Under the pieces are notes generated by a model. It was not told where the DNA came from. It did no database searches and worked only from the letters and a program-made list of their open reading frames with translations. Shown here in pieces: positions 38,411 to 50,645 of a DNA stretch of 64,000 bases. The translations under genes and the position numbers were made by a program. The DNA comes from Luidia sarsii (Eukaryota > Echinodermata > Asteroidea > Paxillosida > Luidiidae). The first letter of the stretch is position 1, and the number at the start of each line of letters is the position of its first letter. The stretch lies in contig OX465104.1 of the NCBI GenBank assembly GCA_949987565.1, positions 12,086,300 through 12,150,299 of the forward strand, read 5' to 3'.

Positions 38411-38859
38411 TAATGATGCACAAGTTACAAAAATGCTTTAATGGTGAACCAGTTCATACTACTGCATGTGTATGAATATGATGCTGTTAAAACCAAACTT
38501 AACCAAATAAATCCATCCCAGTTTTAAGCACATGCAAATGCAAGTAATTCAAGTAATAAGTAACGATAATCTTGTTTAAAGAGACTTCATATAAAATTAA
38601 ATATATCTTTTTACATACGAGACTGATCCCTCTCCCATATAATTGAGAACGGTTTAAAAAATTAGAACTGAATTAGAACAGAAAAACTGTGATGATCCAC
38701 GAAAAACAAGGCTTTTAGGGTATCGTTGTAAATTTTGAAAATTTCGGCAATGTTCTTTGGTGGACAGGATACCATCAAAATAATTTCTTGCAAAAATTGT
38801 AAATATCAGCAGCTGTAAAAAAATCCCCAAAATTTAGCAAAAATAGTTACTTCATGACG

Positions 38860-38940
38860 TCTTCCTTTGCAATAAACAGCTAACATCACTGGCAGGAATG
38901 GTGAAATCTCCTCTGTTGACGTCTTCACAAGATAATCTGA
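38860..38940 (-). other. Exon-like segment shared by both arms, right copy
   Basis: Minus-strand counterpart of 14753-14838 with a TTCTGTTTCAG acceptor. It is open in the same frame, with about 15% nucleotide difference, mostly non-synonymous. Confidence 0.3.
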
Positions 38941-39163
38941 AACAGAAAAAAGTAAACAAAATCCCAATAACTAATGATTCAAAATGTTAGAGCATATTGT
39001 TAAGAATTCATCTCCATTGTTGGCAAGCATAATTATTTCCTTTCTTTAAGTCAACGCCCAAAGCTTTCTTTCAACTATCAATGTGCAGGTCTTCCTCCAA
39101 CAATGTCTGCTCAATGCAAAATCAAAAATTACCCCCAAAAAGAGGATGAAGCTGATACTTACT

Positions 39164-39330
39164 TCTTGGGGTTCTTCAGGTGATATGAGGCCCATCACAT
39201 GTACAGATGGCAGTCACGCAATAGAATGGGTAGCCCTGAATTGCTGATGGCAAAGGTGATGTTTTGAGTCAAACTCAGAGGTCACATGGAAGGGTGACTT
39301 TGCCAAGACTTGATTAGTCCTACATCAAAA
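39164..39330 (-). other. Exon-like cassette, right arm
   Basis: The minus strand has a TTTTGATGTAG acceptor and an AAG|GTAAGT donor. It contains ISNSGLPILLRDCHLYM followed by a stop. It is the counterpart of the left-arm cassettes, at clearly lower identity than the inner arms. Confidence 0.4.
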
Positions 39331-39519
39331 ATAAAAAGCAACACAATACATGTATGTCACAACATGGATCCATGTTCCATCAATGATTCACCTGACCAGA
39401 TCACACCTTTATTACCAGAACAAGAATGATTGCATGCTGTAAGACCAATGGGCAAAACATGAAGCTATGAAGTTTTCATTTACTTTCAAAAAGACTATTC
39501 TAAAAGAAGATCAGGTACT

Positions 39520-39662
39520 TACTTGAGCTTCATCAGCTGATGTGCAGTGTGCTTGTAGATGCCTGTCAGAGCCAAGATTGAGATGATATCAAGGCCACCA
39601 ATGTCTTCACTTCAGCCAGGAGCGTGAGGCAAAATGGTTTCACATGTCACAAGGCTGGACCT
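39520..39662 (-). other. Second exon-like segment, minus strand
   Basis: TTTGCAG acceptor and CAAG|GTAAGT-type donor flank ~140 bp on the minus strand. I found no open frame free of stops and no clear homologue in the left arm. It may be a further exon of the same decayed or non-coding transcript. Confidence 0.25.
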
Positions 39663-40021
39663 GCAAACAAAAACCAGATTACAGAAGAATCTCATTAGAA
39701 ACTTTTATTGAGATGTCTGTGCTGAGTGCGTGGAACAGTACATGTACTATCGGAATAAATGGATGAACAGAGGAGAAGTCTTTTGGACTCGTTTTCATTG
39801 TGGTTTTATTCAGACATGAGATTATTCTTCATTCAAGAAGCATGTAATACAATGCTGTGGTGAAGAGTGCCATTTTTTGGCTGAGCACTGACATATCAAT
39901 AAGCGGATATGTTGCGAGCTTGAGAAAATGGAAGAGTCGCTAAAGAAAACTTCTTAATAGTCAGGTCCCACACAAGGCACACATGACGTCTAGGAACATG
40001 TACTAGTCAAAGCACAACGGC

Positions 40022-41724
40022 TCAAAGTAGTCGCAAGAGGAGAGAGAATAGACAGGCAGGTAGGAGTGGGAGCCAGAGGAGAGGGACAGAAAGGCAGGGA
40101 ATGACTGGACGATCGAGAGCGAGAGGAGAGAAGGCAGACAGACAGGAAGAGCGGAAGCCAGACGAGAGGGACAAAAAGACAGAGAGTGACAGGGTACATG
40201 TAGGAGCAAGATAATAGAGGGACAGACAGACAGGTAAGATTTGGATCCAGAGGAGAGGGACAGAGAGACACAGGGTGGGAGCAAGATGAGAGAGGGACAG
40301 GCAGACAAACAGGTAAAAACGTGAGCCAGACGAGAGGGACAAAGACCCAGAGAGTGACAGGGCAGGAACATGATGAGAGAGAAACAAATATACAGGTAAG
40401 AGCAGGAGCCACAGAAGGGAAGAGAGAGAGAAATAAGAGAGAAATAAGAGAGAGAGAGAGAAATGAGAGAGAGAGAGAGAGATAGAGAGAGAGAGAGAAA
40501 TAAGGTAGGAGTGACATGAGACTGAACAGACAGACAAACTGTACAGTAAGTGTGGGAGTCAGGCAAAAGGAACAAAGACACAGAATGTGACAGTGCAGGA
40601 GCAAGTTGAGAGAGGGACAGACAGACAGGTAAGATTGCGAGCGAGAGTAGACGAACAGAGAGAGACAGACAGACAGGGGCGGGAGTGAGACGAGTGATGG
40701 ACAGACAGACATGTAAAAGTGGGAGTCAAAGGAGAGGGACGGAGAGACAAACAGACAGGTTTGAAGCGAGAGAAAAGAGTGACACTGTATACAGACAAGT
40801 AAGAGCGGGGGCCACAGGAGAGGGACAGAGAGAAAGAAAGAGACAGGGCGGGTGCCAGAAAAGAGAACAGACACAGGTAAAAGCAGGAGCCAGAGTAGAG
40901 GGAAAAAGAGACACAGACAGACATGGCAAGAGCAGATAGACTATCTATATATCTATCTGATAGTGACATGCAGACGGTAAAAGCAAGAGCTACAGAAGGA
41001 CAATGAGAGAGAGTGAAATAAGACAGGAGCAAGAGGAGACTGAACAGACAGACAGGTAAGAATGGAACAAAGACACAGAAAGTGACAGGGCAGGAACAAG
41101 ATGAGAGAGGGACAGACAGGCAGATAAGATTGGGAGCGAGAGTAGAAGAACAGAGAGAGAGACAGGGGCAAGAGTCAGATGAGAGAGGGACAGACAGACA
41201 TGTAAATGTGGGAGCCAGAAGAGAGGGACAGAGAGACATCTAGACAAACAGGGCAGGAGAGAGAAAAAAGAGTGACATACAGAAAAATAAGACATGTAAG
41301 AGCAGGAGCCACAGAAGAATCAAGAGAGAGAGAGAGAGAGAGAAATAAGGTGGGAGCGAGGATGGAGTGAACAACCAGCCAGGTAAGAGTGGGAGCCAAA
41401 GGAGAGGAACAATGACATACATGTAATGTACAAAATGTAGCTGTCACAGTGCAGGAGCGGGTGCAGAAATAAACAGACAGACAGGTAAGATATGGAGAGA
41501 GGAGAGGGACAGAGAGAGATACATGTAGGGCAGGAACAAAATGAGAGAGGGTAGACAGACAGGAAGAGCGGAGGCCAGAGGAGAGGGACAAAGACGCAGA
41601 GTGTGACAGGACAGGATCAGGAGGAGAGAGGGACAGACAGCCTTGTAAGAGTGGGAGCAAGAGGAATGGGACAGAGAGACACAGACAGACAAGGCAGGAG
41701 CAAGAGAAAAGAGTGACATTCAGA
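40022..41724 (+). repeat. Purine-rich higher-order tandem array, part 1
   Basis: Degenerate units of about 60-66 bp, of the type GACAGACAGGTAAGATTGGG and GAGCCAGAGGAGAGGGAC. It contains a (GA)n stretch at 40428-40500. Long minus-strand frames rich in Leu, Ser, Cys and Pro are a composition effect. Confidence 0.9.
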
Positions 41725-41726
41725 CT

Positions 41727-43020
41727 AAGGCTGGGTCGGTTCGGTCGGTCACACCGGTTCCCGACCGTCCCAATTGGGACCCGGTTCCGGTTTTCCAAAA
41801 CCGGTGTCCCGATAAAATAATAAAACACATAAGAAAATACGGCGATCTTGGTTGGATTATTATTGTTAACCAATAGGGTATTATATATTTGATAGCGGTG
41901 TGCATCAAAGTTATGGTTGCTGGTTTTCCCATAGTAGTTAAAAAAAAAATCAAAGTCAATCCAAAGAAAAAATAAAACATCGAAAAGTATGTTAAAGTCA
42001 AGGTTTTCAAAAGTCCCTCCATCATATAAAATTCAACTGCTCATAAATGTCGTACGAAAGTCGAGGCAACTTTTATTTCCTTTTCCTTCTCAAAATGAAT
42101 TGTGCATACGGAAGGTCATGTTGGCTAGCGAGCTGCGCGCGCACTCACCCCAGCGCGGCCTACACGTGCTCCATGGTTGTATGCAGGCACCATAGAGCTC
42201 TATGGTAGGCACACAGCGTTGCAGCCACAGCGCGCATTGCGCAATATTTTTTTCTAAACGAACGAACTTTTCGATCCGACCAGGATCGGGCACTAAACCC
42301 TCCGCATGATTGAGTTTGGTTGTGTTCCTCCATGGAATAGTATTGCGACGCTGGCGCCAAGTGCGGGCGTTGAAGTTAGCTGAAAAAGAACGTCCGTCTC
42401 ACGCAAGACGGACGTCTGTTGATTGGACAGCGCGCAGTTACGACCGAACATGACAGCGCGTAACGCAACGACTGGCTGGCGAGAGCCATCGTTAACGCGT
42501 GTTTGCGAGGTCGGTCGTCGGAGTCGAACTCTTTATTGTCGATTTGTTGCCCCAGTGATGACGATGGTGATTTTGCTCCTCGTGAAAAAATATAAATCCA
42601 AACACAGCTGAACGTCTATCGGGCGTGTGTGGGACATTCCCTCCAAGAATCATGCCTCATGAATATTGATCTTAGTGACGTCACGAAAGTGGAGTGTCAT
42701 TCAAAGTGTATTTTCGGAAAATAAATGTGAAAACAAAAAAATAAAAATCGTGATCAAAAGGGTGCTGAAGGCTGCAAACAAATTTCGGTGAGGGAATATG
42801 TGAGACAAATCACAGCTTGAGTAGTTTATTGAAAACTCACGATATTTATGAGGAAAAAAAGATGTTACAAATTCACAACCATGAATTTGGAGCACACGCT
42901 ATTCCTTATAGAGTTAGATTTTGGCCAATTATGGTTTGAGAAAATCGGGACACCGGTTCCCGACCGGTTCAGCGACACCGGTTCCCGGTTTTGAAAATAA
43001 CCGGTATGTCGCAACACTAA
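41727..43020. mobile_element. hAT-like non-autonomous insertion in the purine array
   Basis: The ends carry paired CACCGGTTCCCGACC and GGTTTTCCAAAACCGG-type segments. The flanks TTCAGACT and TACAGACA match at six of eight bases and both belong to the surrounding array, consistent with an 8-bp hAT target duplication. The interior is CpG-rich in part (42120-42560). No transposase was seen. Confidence 0.55.
42190..42207. repeat. 18-bp perfect palindrome
   Basis: ACCATAGAGCTCTATGGT is a perfect palindrome inside the hAT-like insertion. CATAGAGCTC and GAGCTCTATG also pair at 51013-51041. Confidence 0.8.
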
Positions 43021-46000
43021 TACAGACAGGTACAAAGAGCGGGACCCACAGGAGGACAAAGAGAGAGAAGAATTAGATGGGAATGATAGGAGAGTGAACA
43101 GCCAGCCAGGTAAGATTGGGAGCCAGAGGGGAGGCCAGGGACAACGCCATAGGAGCAGGAGCAGGAGCAGACTAGAGAGGAACAGACAGACAGATAAGAT
43201 ATGGAGAGAGGAGAGGGACAGAGAGAAAGGAAGAGATAGGGCGGGGGCCATAAAAGAAATGGACAGACAGACAGACAGGTAAAAGCAGGAGCCAGAGGAG
43301 ATGGACAAGACACAGACAGACAGGGTGGGAGAAAGAGGGGAGAGTGACGTGTAGACATGTAGGAGCGGGAGCCACAGAAGGACAGAGAGAGAGGCACGAT
43401 GGGAGCGAGGAGAGAGAACAGACAGACAGATCTAGATAGAGTAGGAACAAGAGGAGAGAGGGCAGACAGAAAGGAAGAGTGGGAGCCAGAGGAGAGGGAC
43501 AAAGAGACAGGGAACGACTAGATGAGAGCAAGAGGAGAGAGGCACAGACAAACAGGTAAGATTTGAAGTGAGAGGGAGAGGTTAGGAACGAGAGAAAAGA
43601 AGGACAGACAGACAGGAAGAAGCAGCACCTAGAGGAGATGGACAAAGAGACAAAGACAGACAGGGTAGGAGCAAGAGGAGAGAGTGACATACAGACATGG
43701 AAGTGTAGGAGCCAGAGGAGATGGACAAAGAGACACAGACAGACAGGGTAGGAGAAAGAGGAGAGAGTGACATGTAGACATATAGGAGCGGGAGCCATAG
43801 AAGGATGAAGAGAGAGAGAGAGGCAAGATGGGAGCAAGGATAGAGAACAGACAGACAGGTAAGATTGAGAGTAAGAGGAGAGGAACAGACAGACAGAGAT
43901 AGGGCAGGAACAAGAGGAGAGAGGGCAGACAGGTAAGATTGAAAGCAAGAGGGGCAGACAGACAGACAGAGATAGAGCAGAAACAAGAGGAGAGAGGGCA
44001 GACAGAAGGGAAGAGTGGGAGCCAGAGGAGAGGGACAAAGAGACAGGGAACGACTAGATGGGAACGAGAGGAAAGAGGCATAGACAAACAGGTAAGATTT
44101 GAAGTGAGAGGAAGAGGCCAGGAAAGAGAGGGGAGAAGGACAGACAGACAGGTATTAGCAGGAGCCAGAGGATATGGACAAAGAGACACAGACAAACAGG
44201 GTGGGAGCAAGAGGAGAGAGTGACATGTAGACATGTACAATGTAGAAGCAGGAGCCACTGAAGGACGAAGAGAGAGAGAGGCAAGATGGGAGCAATGATA
44301 GAGAACAGACAGACAGGTAAGACTGAGAGCAAGAGGAGAGGGACAGACAGACAGACAGAGATAGGGCAGGAACAAGAGGAGAGAGGGCAGACAGAAAGGA
44401 AGAGTTGGAGCCAGAGGAGAGGGACAAAGACACAGCATGTAACAGGGCAGCAGCAGCAGGAGATACGGTAAGACATACAGTTACGATGGGAGCCACAGGA
44501 GAGGGACAAAGAGACAGGGAACGACTAGATGAGAGCGAGAGGAAAGAGGCACAGACAAACAGGTAAGATTTAAAGTGAGAGGGAGAGGCCAGGAACAAGA
44601 GGAGAGAAGGACAGAGAGACAGGTAAAAGCAGGAGCCAGAGGAGATGGACAATGAGACACAGACAGACATAGTGGGAGCAAGAGGAGAGAGTGACGTGTA
44701 GACATGTAGGAGCGGGAGCCACAGAAGGACGAAGAGAGACAATATGGGAGCAAGGAGAGAGAACACAGACAGAGATAGGGCAGGAACAAGAGGAGAGAGG
44801 GCAGACAGAAGGGAAGAGTGGGAGCCAGAGGAGAGGAAAAAAGACACAGCGTGTGACAGGGCAGCAGCAGCAGGAGGTAGGGTAAGACATATAGTTAAGA
44901 TGGGAGCCACAGGAGAGGGACAAAGAGACAGGGAACGACTAGATGAGAGCGAGAGGAAAGAGGCACAGACAAACAGGTAAGATTTGAAGTGAGAAGGAGA
45001 GGCCAGGAAAGAGAGGGGAGAAGGACAGACAGACAGGTAATAGCAGGAGCCAGAGGATATGGACACAGAGACACAGACAGACAGGGTGGGAGCAAGAGGA
45101 GAGAGTGACATGTAGACATATAGGAGCGGGAGCCACAGAAGGATGAAGAGAGAGAGGCAAGATGGGAGCAAGGATAGAGAACAGACAGACAGGTAAGATT
45201 GAGAGTAAGAGGAGAGGAACAGACAGACAGAAATAGGGCAGGAACAAGAGGAGAGAGGGCAGACAGAAAGGAAGAGTGGGAGCCAGAGGAGATGGACAAA
45301 GAGACACAGACAGATAGGGTGGGAGAAAGAGGAGAGAGTGACGTGTAGACAGGAGCGGGAGCCATAGAAGGATGAAGAGAGAGAGAGGCAAGATGGGAGC
45401 AAGGATAGAGAACAGACAGACAGGTAAGATTGAAAGCAAGAGGAGAGGAACGGACAGACAGAGATAGAGCAGGAACAAAAGGATAGAGGGCAGACAGAAA
45501 GGAAGAGTGGGAGCCAGAGGATAGGGACAAAGAGACAGGGAACAACTACATGAGAGCAAGAAGAGAGGCACAGACAGGTAAGATTTGAAATGACAGGGAG
45601 AGGCTAAGAACGAGAGGAAAGAAGGACAGACAGACAGGTAAAAGCAGGAGCCAGAGGAGATGGACACAGAGACAGATAGACAGGGCGGGAGGGGGGGAGA
45701 GAGTGACATACAGACAGGTAAGAGCAGGAGCCACAGAAGGACAACAAGACAGAGAGAAATGGACAGGAGCGAGAGGAGACTGAACAGACAGACAGGTAAG
45801 CATGGTAAGAGTGGGAGTCAGACGAAAGGAACAAAGACACATAAAGTGACAGGGCAGGAACAAGATGAGAGAGGGTCAGACAGACAAGTAAGACTTGGAA
45901 TGAGAGTAGAGGAACAGAGAGTGACAGGGTGGGAGTGAGACGGGACAGACAGACATGTAAAAGTGGAAGCCAGACTACTGTAGAGGAGAGGGACAAGACA

Positions 46001-46096
46001 GAGTGACAGGGCAGGAGCAAAAGGAGAGAGGGACAGACAGACAGGTAAGATTGGGAGTGAGAGGAGAGGGACAGAATGAGACAGGGCGGGAACGAG
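43021..46096 (+). repeat. Purine-rich higher-order tandem array, part 2
   Basis: Continuation of 40022-41724 after an insertion. A higher-order period of about 415-600 bp is marked by GGGAACGACTAGATG-type segments at about 43510, 44047, 44517 and 44932 and a variant near 45538. CAGGTAAG occurs repeatedly. Confidence 0.9.
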
Positions 46097-46119
46097 TAGA
46101 ATTTTGACTTACCGGTACA

Positions 46120-46653
46120 TTGTTAGAAATCCTTGAATGGTTGTGATGTTTGATACATGAAGCTAGTTGGACAGGATGCTGGCTCCCACATTAGATGGTT
46201 GTTGACTGTCTGACTAGTTGACAGAATGAGCGATCCACTGGTTCAGGGGTTGACTGGTTGTTTGACTTGTTGACAGGTTGGTTGACATGGCTGGCTGGTG
46301 TTTGAATAGTTCAACAGCTACATTTAGATGGTGACATTTTGGCTGGCTTCTTGGCTAGTTGACAGATGGGTGACTGGTACTGGTAGACATGGCTGGCTAG
46401 TTGGCTGGCGGGTTTTTTAAATAGTTCAATGGCTAGATGGTTGACTGGCCGAAAGGCTGGATGGATGAATTATAATTGAGTCGTTGACTGGCTGACTGGC
46501 TAGTAAGATGGCTGGTTGGCTGTTAGAATTGCTGACAAGTTGACTTGTTCAATGGTTTACGCGTTGACAAGTTGGTTGACGGGTTGATATGGCTGGGTGT
46601 TTAAAGAGTTCACTGGCTGGTTGGCTGGCTGGCTGGTTGGCTGGCTGGCTGGT

Positions 46654-46684
<31 letters not shown>

Positions 46685-46705
46685 ATGATTGGCTGGCTGG
46701 ATGAT

Positions 46706-46744
<39 letters not shown>

Positions 46745-46795
46745 TTGGCTGGCTGGCTGGGTGGCTGGGTGGCTGGCTGGCTGGATGATTGGCTA

Positions 46796-46852
<57 letters not shown>

Positions 46853-47035
46853 ATGGTTGGCTGGCTGGTTGACTGGTTGGTTGACTAGTTGGCTGGCTGT
46901 TTTTCTGGCTTATTGGTTAGCTGGCTGACTGGTTGACTGGTTGGTTAAGTTTTTGGCTGGCTGACTGGTTATCTGGTTGCCTGGCAGGCTGTTTGAATAG
47001 TCCAATGGCTAGACGGTTAACCGGATTACTGGTTG
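46120..47035 (+). repeat. CTGG-rich repeat (GGCTGGCT microsatellite core)
   Basis: Degenerate TTGACTGGTTGGCTGG repeats surround a near-perfect (CTGG)n core at about 46610-46890. The four-base period gives an open frame of Gly-Trp-Leu-Ala repeats in every frame. Confidence 0.93.
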
Positions 47036-47328
47036 GTTAACGGGCTTTGATTACGCTGTCTTTCTTGTTATTCCATCTCATTTGGTGAAAATTGTGGCTT
47101 GCAGACTGTGTTTGTGCTGCTGTAAAGAAGGAACAAAATTACGGTTTAAATTACACATTAGACGAAGCTAGACATGTCCCTTATTGACATGAATTGAATT
47201 GAATTGACATAATCCGGACAATATCAAAAACTGGACATACACCATGTACATGTACTCTTGACCTCATTGATGAAAATTTACTGCATTGTAAACAAAAAAC
47301 CATCATAATTAAAAAATAATACATCATT

Positions 47329-47862
47329 ATTCGACTAACTTGGACCCGACAAGTCACCCTTTTTTTATCGAATTTTGAAATTTGGAGGGACGGGTGACTG
47401 TAGGGTCCAAGGATCATGGCTATGCATGCTCCTGCATCGTCTGAAATCTCTGTAATGTCATCTTTGAAAAATACCCCCGACCGAAATCCCCAGATTTACC
47501 CCCCAAAACACCCGTGAAACCGTCCCACGCACCCTTTGAGGATTCAGTGAGAATTACAGATTCCAATACTGGTCATTTTGTTTGACTCACGTTTGGGAAA
47601 AGGGAGAAAATTCCCCTCAGTTGACCGAGAACGGGTCGACGAGCCGAGTTGGGGTGGCCATCGTTTCACGGGTGTTTTGGGGGGTAAATCTGGGGATTCC
47701 AGTCGGGGGTATTTTTCAAGGATGACATTACAGAGATTTCAGATGATGCAGGAGCATATGCCTATAGCCATGATCCTTGGACCCTACAGTCACCCGTTCC
47801 TCCAAATTTCAAAATCGATAAAAAAAGGGTGACTTGTCGGGTCCAAGTTACTCGGACTATAA
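47329..47862. mobile_element. Foldback element family 1, copy 2
   Basis: ACTTGGACCCGACAAGTCACC at the left pairs with its complement at the right, and the arms run about 200 bp through CAGATTTACCCCCCAAAACA. The middle shares CTCACGTTTGGG...AAAAGGGAGAAA with copy 1. Confidence 0.8.
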
Positions 47863-49269
47863 TATACTAATAATAAAAATATACTTCTACTAGTATTAGT
47901 AGGGTGGCCAGCGAAACGTTCCGATTTTCATTTATATCTGTCACCGTGTAAAAGTGCCTTCCGAAAGGTTTTTTTTTTACCTTTTTAGATTTTCCAAAAG
48001 TTCCATTTACGACATCTTTTTGTAGAGGAAATACTTATCTTTCAAACAGTATTTTTGGGGGGGTTGATCAAATTTGTTAAAATCGGGAAATATTCGTTGA
48101 AAACTTTGCACATTCACGGCAAATTGTGACCGCTCCGAATTATGCGCGCAGCCATCTTCGATTGATGAAACATCGCCACCTCGTGTTTTGGGGTGAGAAA
48201 TCGCGAGGTTTTGTCTGATAAAAATAGAAATGACATCATCTGAAAGAGGAGAATTTACTCTATCGTCTGATGCCAAAGTGCACCAATTTTGCCGAAGGTT
48301 TCACCATATTGAGTCGAGGTCTTTTGGAGACGATAACAAGGTTACTTTTTCAAGATTTTTACTCAAAGAAATTGTGAAATATCTCTTGTATGAAGTCCAT
48401 GTCTGTGTCTGAAAGGGTGATTTTCGGAAAGGTTGTTGTCTCAGGAACTTGAATCTGGTACTTGTTTGTTGACACAGTGTGACGCATTTTGACGCAAGGA
48501 GAGTTTGTGTTGGGGGTACATTTGGCGATGGGGCAAAAGGATGGCAGCCGCCGGCAATAATGGCCAGGCGCGCATGGGCAAAGCAAGATTGCATAATGCC
48601 ATTTTAATTAATGGACTCATGAAAATATGATATTGCACTGATTACTGGGGATAATGAACGAGACTAGTACTAGTAACAGATGAAATTTAGTTATAAATCT
48701 AGGATGTAAGACTTCCTGAAATTGAAATGGTGTGATTTTTGTTAAGAATTCCGGAATTTTTGTTTTTGTTTTATTATTATTATTATTATTATTATTTTTT
48801 TTTTATGTCAAACTGGTATCTAAAACTTCTCCCCTGGCTTGAATCTCCCAATTGCATCAGTCGCGTAATTGCTCGTCACTCACAGTCGAGTCACAGTCGC
48901 ACAATTTATTGGCCTTCGGTAATTTTCAGGAAATTACTTTGTCGGTTGCACTTACATGCCTGGTTATTGGGAAAAAAATTAACTAAAGATAGGTTGGCCT
49001 TAATTTTAATATTAGTTTTTGTACAGTTTATGGGCACAAACTTTTTGAATAGTTTTTACTTTGTTTGTTCTTCCCCTTTTTTTAACAATATACAATACAT
49101 GTTTACATATGAGCTGCTAACACTAACAGACTACCATAAAGGGGACCTTAATTAGATAGAATACTGATTTTTAAGGTAAAATAATTTCATCCAAATCTAC
49201 TTTTAAACATTGTCCCAACCTCTCTAACATGTGTTCAATAATGAGGGGGTTGTAAATTCAGTGTTAACC
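47863..49269. other. Region without recognised gene
   Basis: Contains short open frames on both strands, a (TTA)n stretch at 48773-48797, and a GC-richer segment at 48480-48580. No product is recognised. Confidence 0.5.
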
Positions 49270-49982
49270 CCATGCACTACAGCGGTACCCCCAGAACTGT
49301 GGGGTTCTACGTCGTCCGCTGCTCTCCCGACTGGAACCCCACAGATAACTAGGCTTTTTTTCCCATAGGCTTCTGTGTAACGTTCACAAGTGCTGTGGCA
49401 TAGGGATCAGCAGGTTCAGCATAACTCATAAAATACTGCTTCATTTGGCCCAAGATTTCTAGCAAATGTGGTTTACATACCACGCACCTGTGTGCAACTG
49501 TCCATATGGCGAAAATGTGTCGTTTTCCCCCCCAAAATGGGCGAAAACCTCCCGGTTTGGTTGCAACATTCAAACGGCAGCTCCGTAACTGGCAGTCTGG
49601 TCCCTGTGGTACGGTATAGCACCTTGCTGCGAAGACGTACAGGGGACCAGACAGCCAGTTGCGGCGCTGCCGTTTGGATCTTGCAACCGAACCGGGAGGT
49701 TTTCGCCCATTTTTCTTTTGGAAATCGACACATTTTCGCCACATGGACAGTTGCACACAGGTGCGTGGTATGTAAACCACATTTGCTAGAAATCTTGGGC
49801 CAAATGAAGCAGTATTTTATGAGTTATGCTGAACCTGCTGATCCCTATGCCACAGCACTTGTGAACGTTACACAGAAGCCTATGGGAAAAAAGCCTAGTT
49901 ATCTGTGGGGTTCCGGTCGGGAGAGCAGCGGACGACGTAGAACCCCACAGTTCTGGGGGTACTACAGCGGCAGACAAAAATG
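49270..49982. mobile_element. Foldback element family 2, copy 2
   Basis: The outer arms pair through CCCCCAGAACTGTGGGGTTC, AACCCCACAGATAACTAGGC and TTGGCCCAAGATTTCTAGC. The centre is near 49625. It is longer and better preserved than copy 1. Open frames on both strands are palindrome by-products. Confidence 0.8.
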
Positions 49983-50645
49983 ACCCATGCATGCCCCTTA
50001 ACAGACAATAACTCCACTATAGTTTTACTTTTTACCTACATCATACATGTATGAAGCTATAATTAGTACCATTGGCTTTCATTTTGGATGCTCTTTCCAG
50101 TGATACCAAATTTAATATATTCCGACTAAAAAAACCCCAAAGTGCCGACCACCCTACCTAGTATTGAACTATTAGTATTACTCAGATAAGTATTATATTA
50201 TTACTTTTTAGTACTATTACAGTATTAACATTTAGAACTAGAAGTAGAAGTAGTACTTTTACTTTTAGCATTACTACTAGTTACTACTTTAATACTAATA
50301 TTTACCGTCAGCCCACCACGCCCTCGGCAACACGTTAAATCCAACCATGGACTGGGGCACATGTACCTCCATGCAAAAACTAAATAAGCCTTTGACTATT
50401 GAGAAGTTTGTAAACAGGGCGTCATGTGTTATCCCAATTAAGAAATTTCTCATTCTATTCTCCCATTTTGAATGGTATTATACTCATAACACATACCTAT
50501 AAGTAACTATAAAACTTACCGTTATTGGTGAGTATCATTCTTAAATCTCCACGTCAGCTATTTGGGGAGAAAATGAAGATTTCTCTCAAAGATGAAAGCA
50601 CATGTGGGCGTTTCATAGCGTCCGCCATGCTGGTTTAAAAACCAC

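Larger units (their letters stand above)
27243..39405 (-). repeat. Right arm of giant inverted repeat (palindrome)
   Basis: Mirror copy of the left arm. Exact pairing at the inner edge is 27201-27214 with 27243-27256, giving a coordinate sum of 54457. Further out, 22846-23109 pairs with 31327-31590 and 24563-24796 with 29635-29868. Homology remains visible to the exon-like cassette at 39164-39345 and its upstream flank. An extra ~112-bp foldback (37140-37251) is present only in this arm. Confidence 0.93.

Noticed and set aside
37838..38423. Minus-strand frames of 155-185 codons
   Set aside because: 44-bp array A translated in three frames.
8950..39405. Palindrome as a simple haplotype misassembly
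   Set aside because: Not fully excluded, but divergence differs sharply between inner and outer arms and the satellite variants differ by arm, which a join of two alleles would not readily give.
39990..46020. Many minus-strand frames rich in Leu/Ser/Cys/Pro (up to 415 codons)
   Set aside because: Low-complexity translation of the purine-rich tandem array. Multiple frames are open at once and no domain is seen.
46589..46888. Frame coding Gly-Trp-Leu-Ala repeats
   Set aside because: Translation of a CTGG microsatellite.
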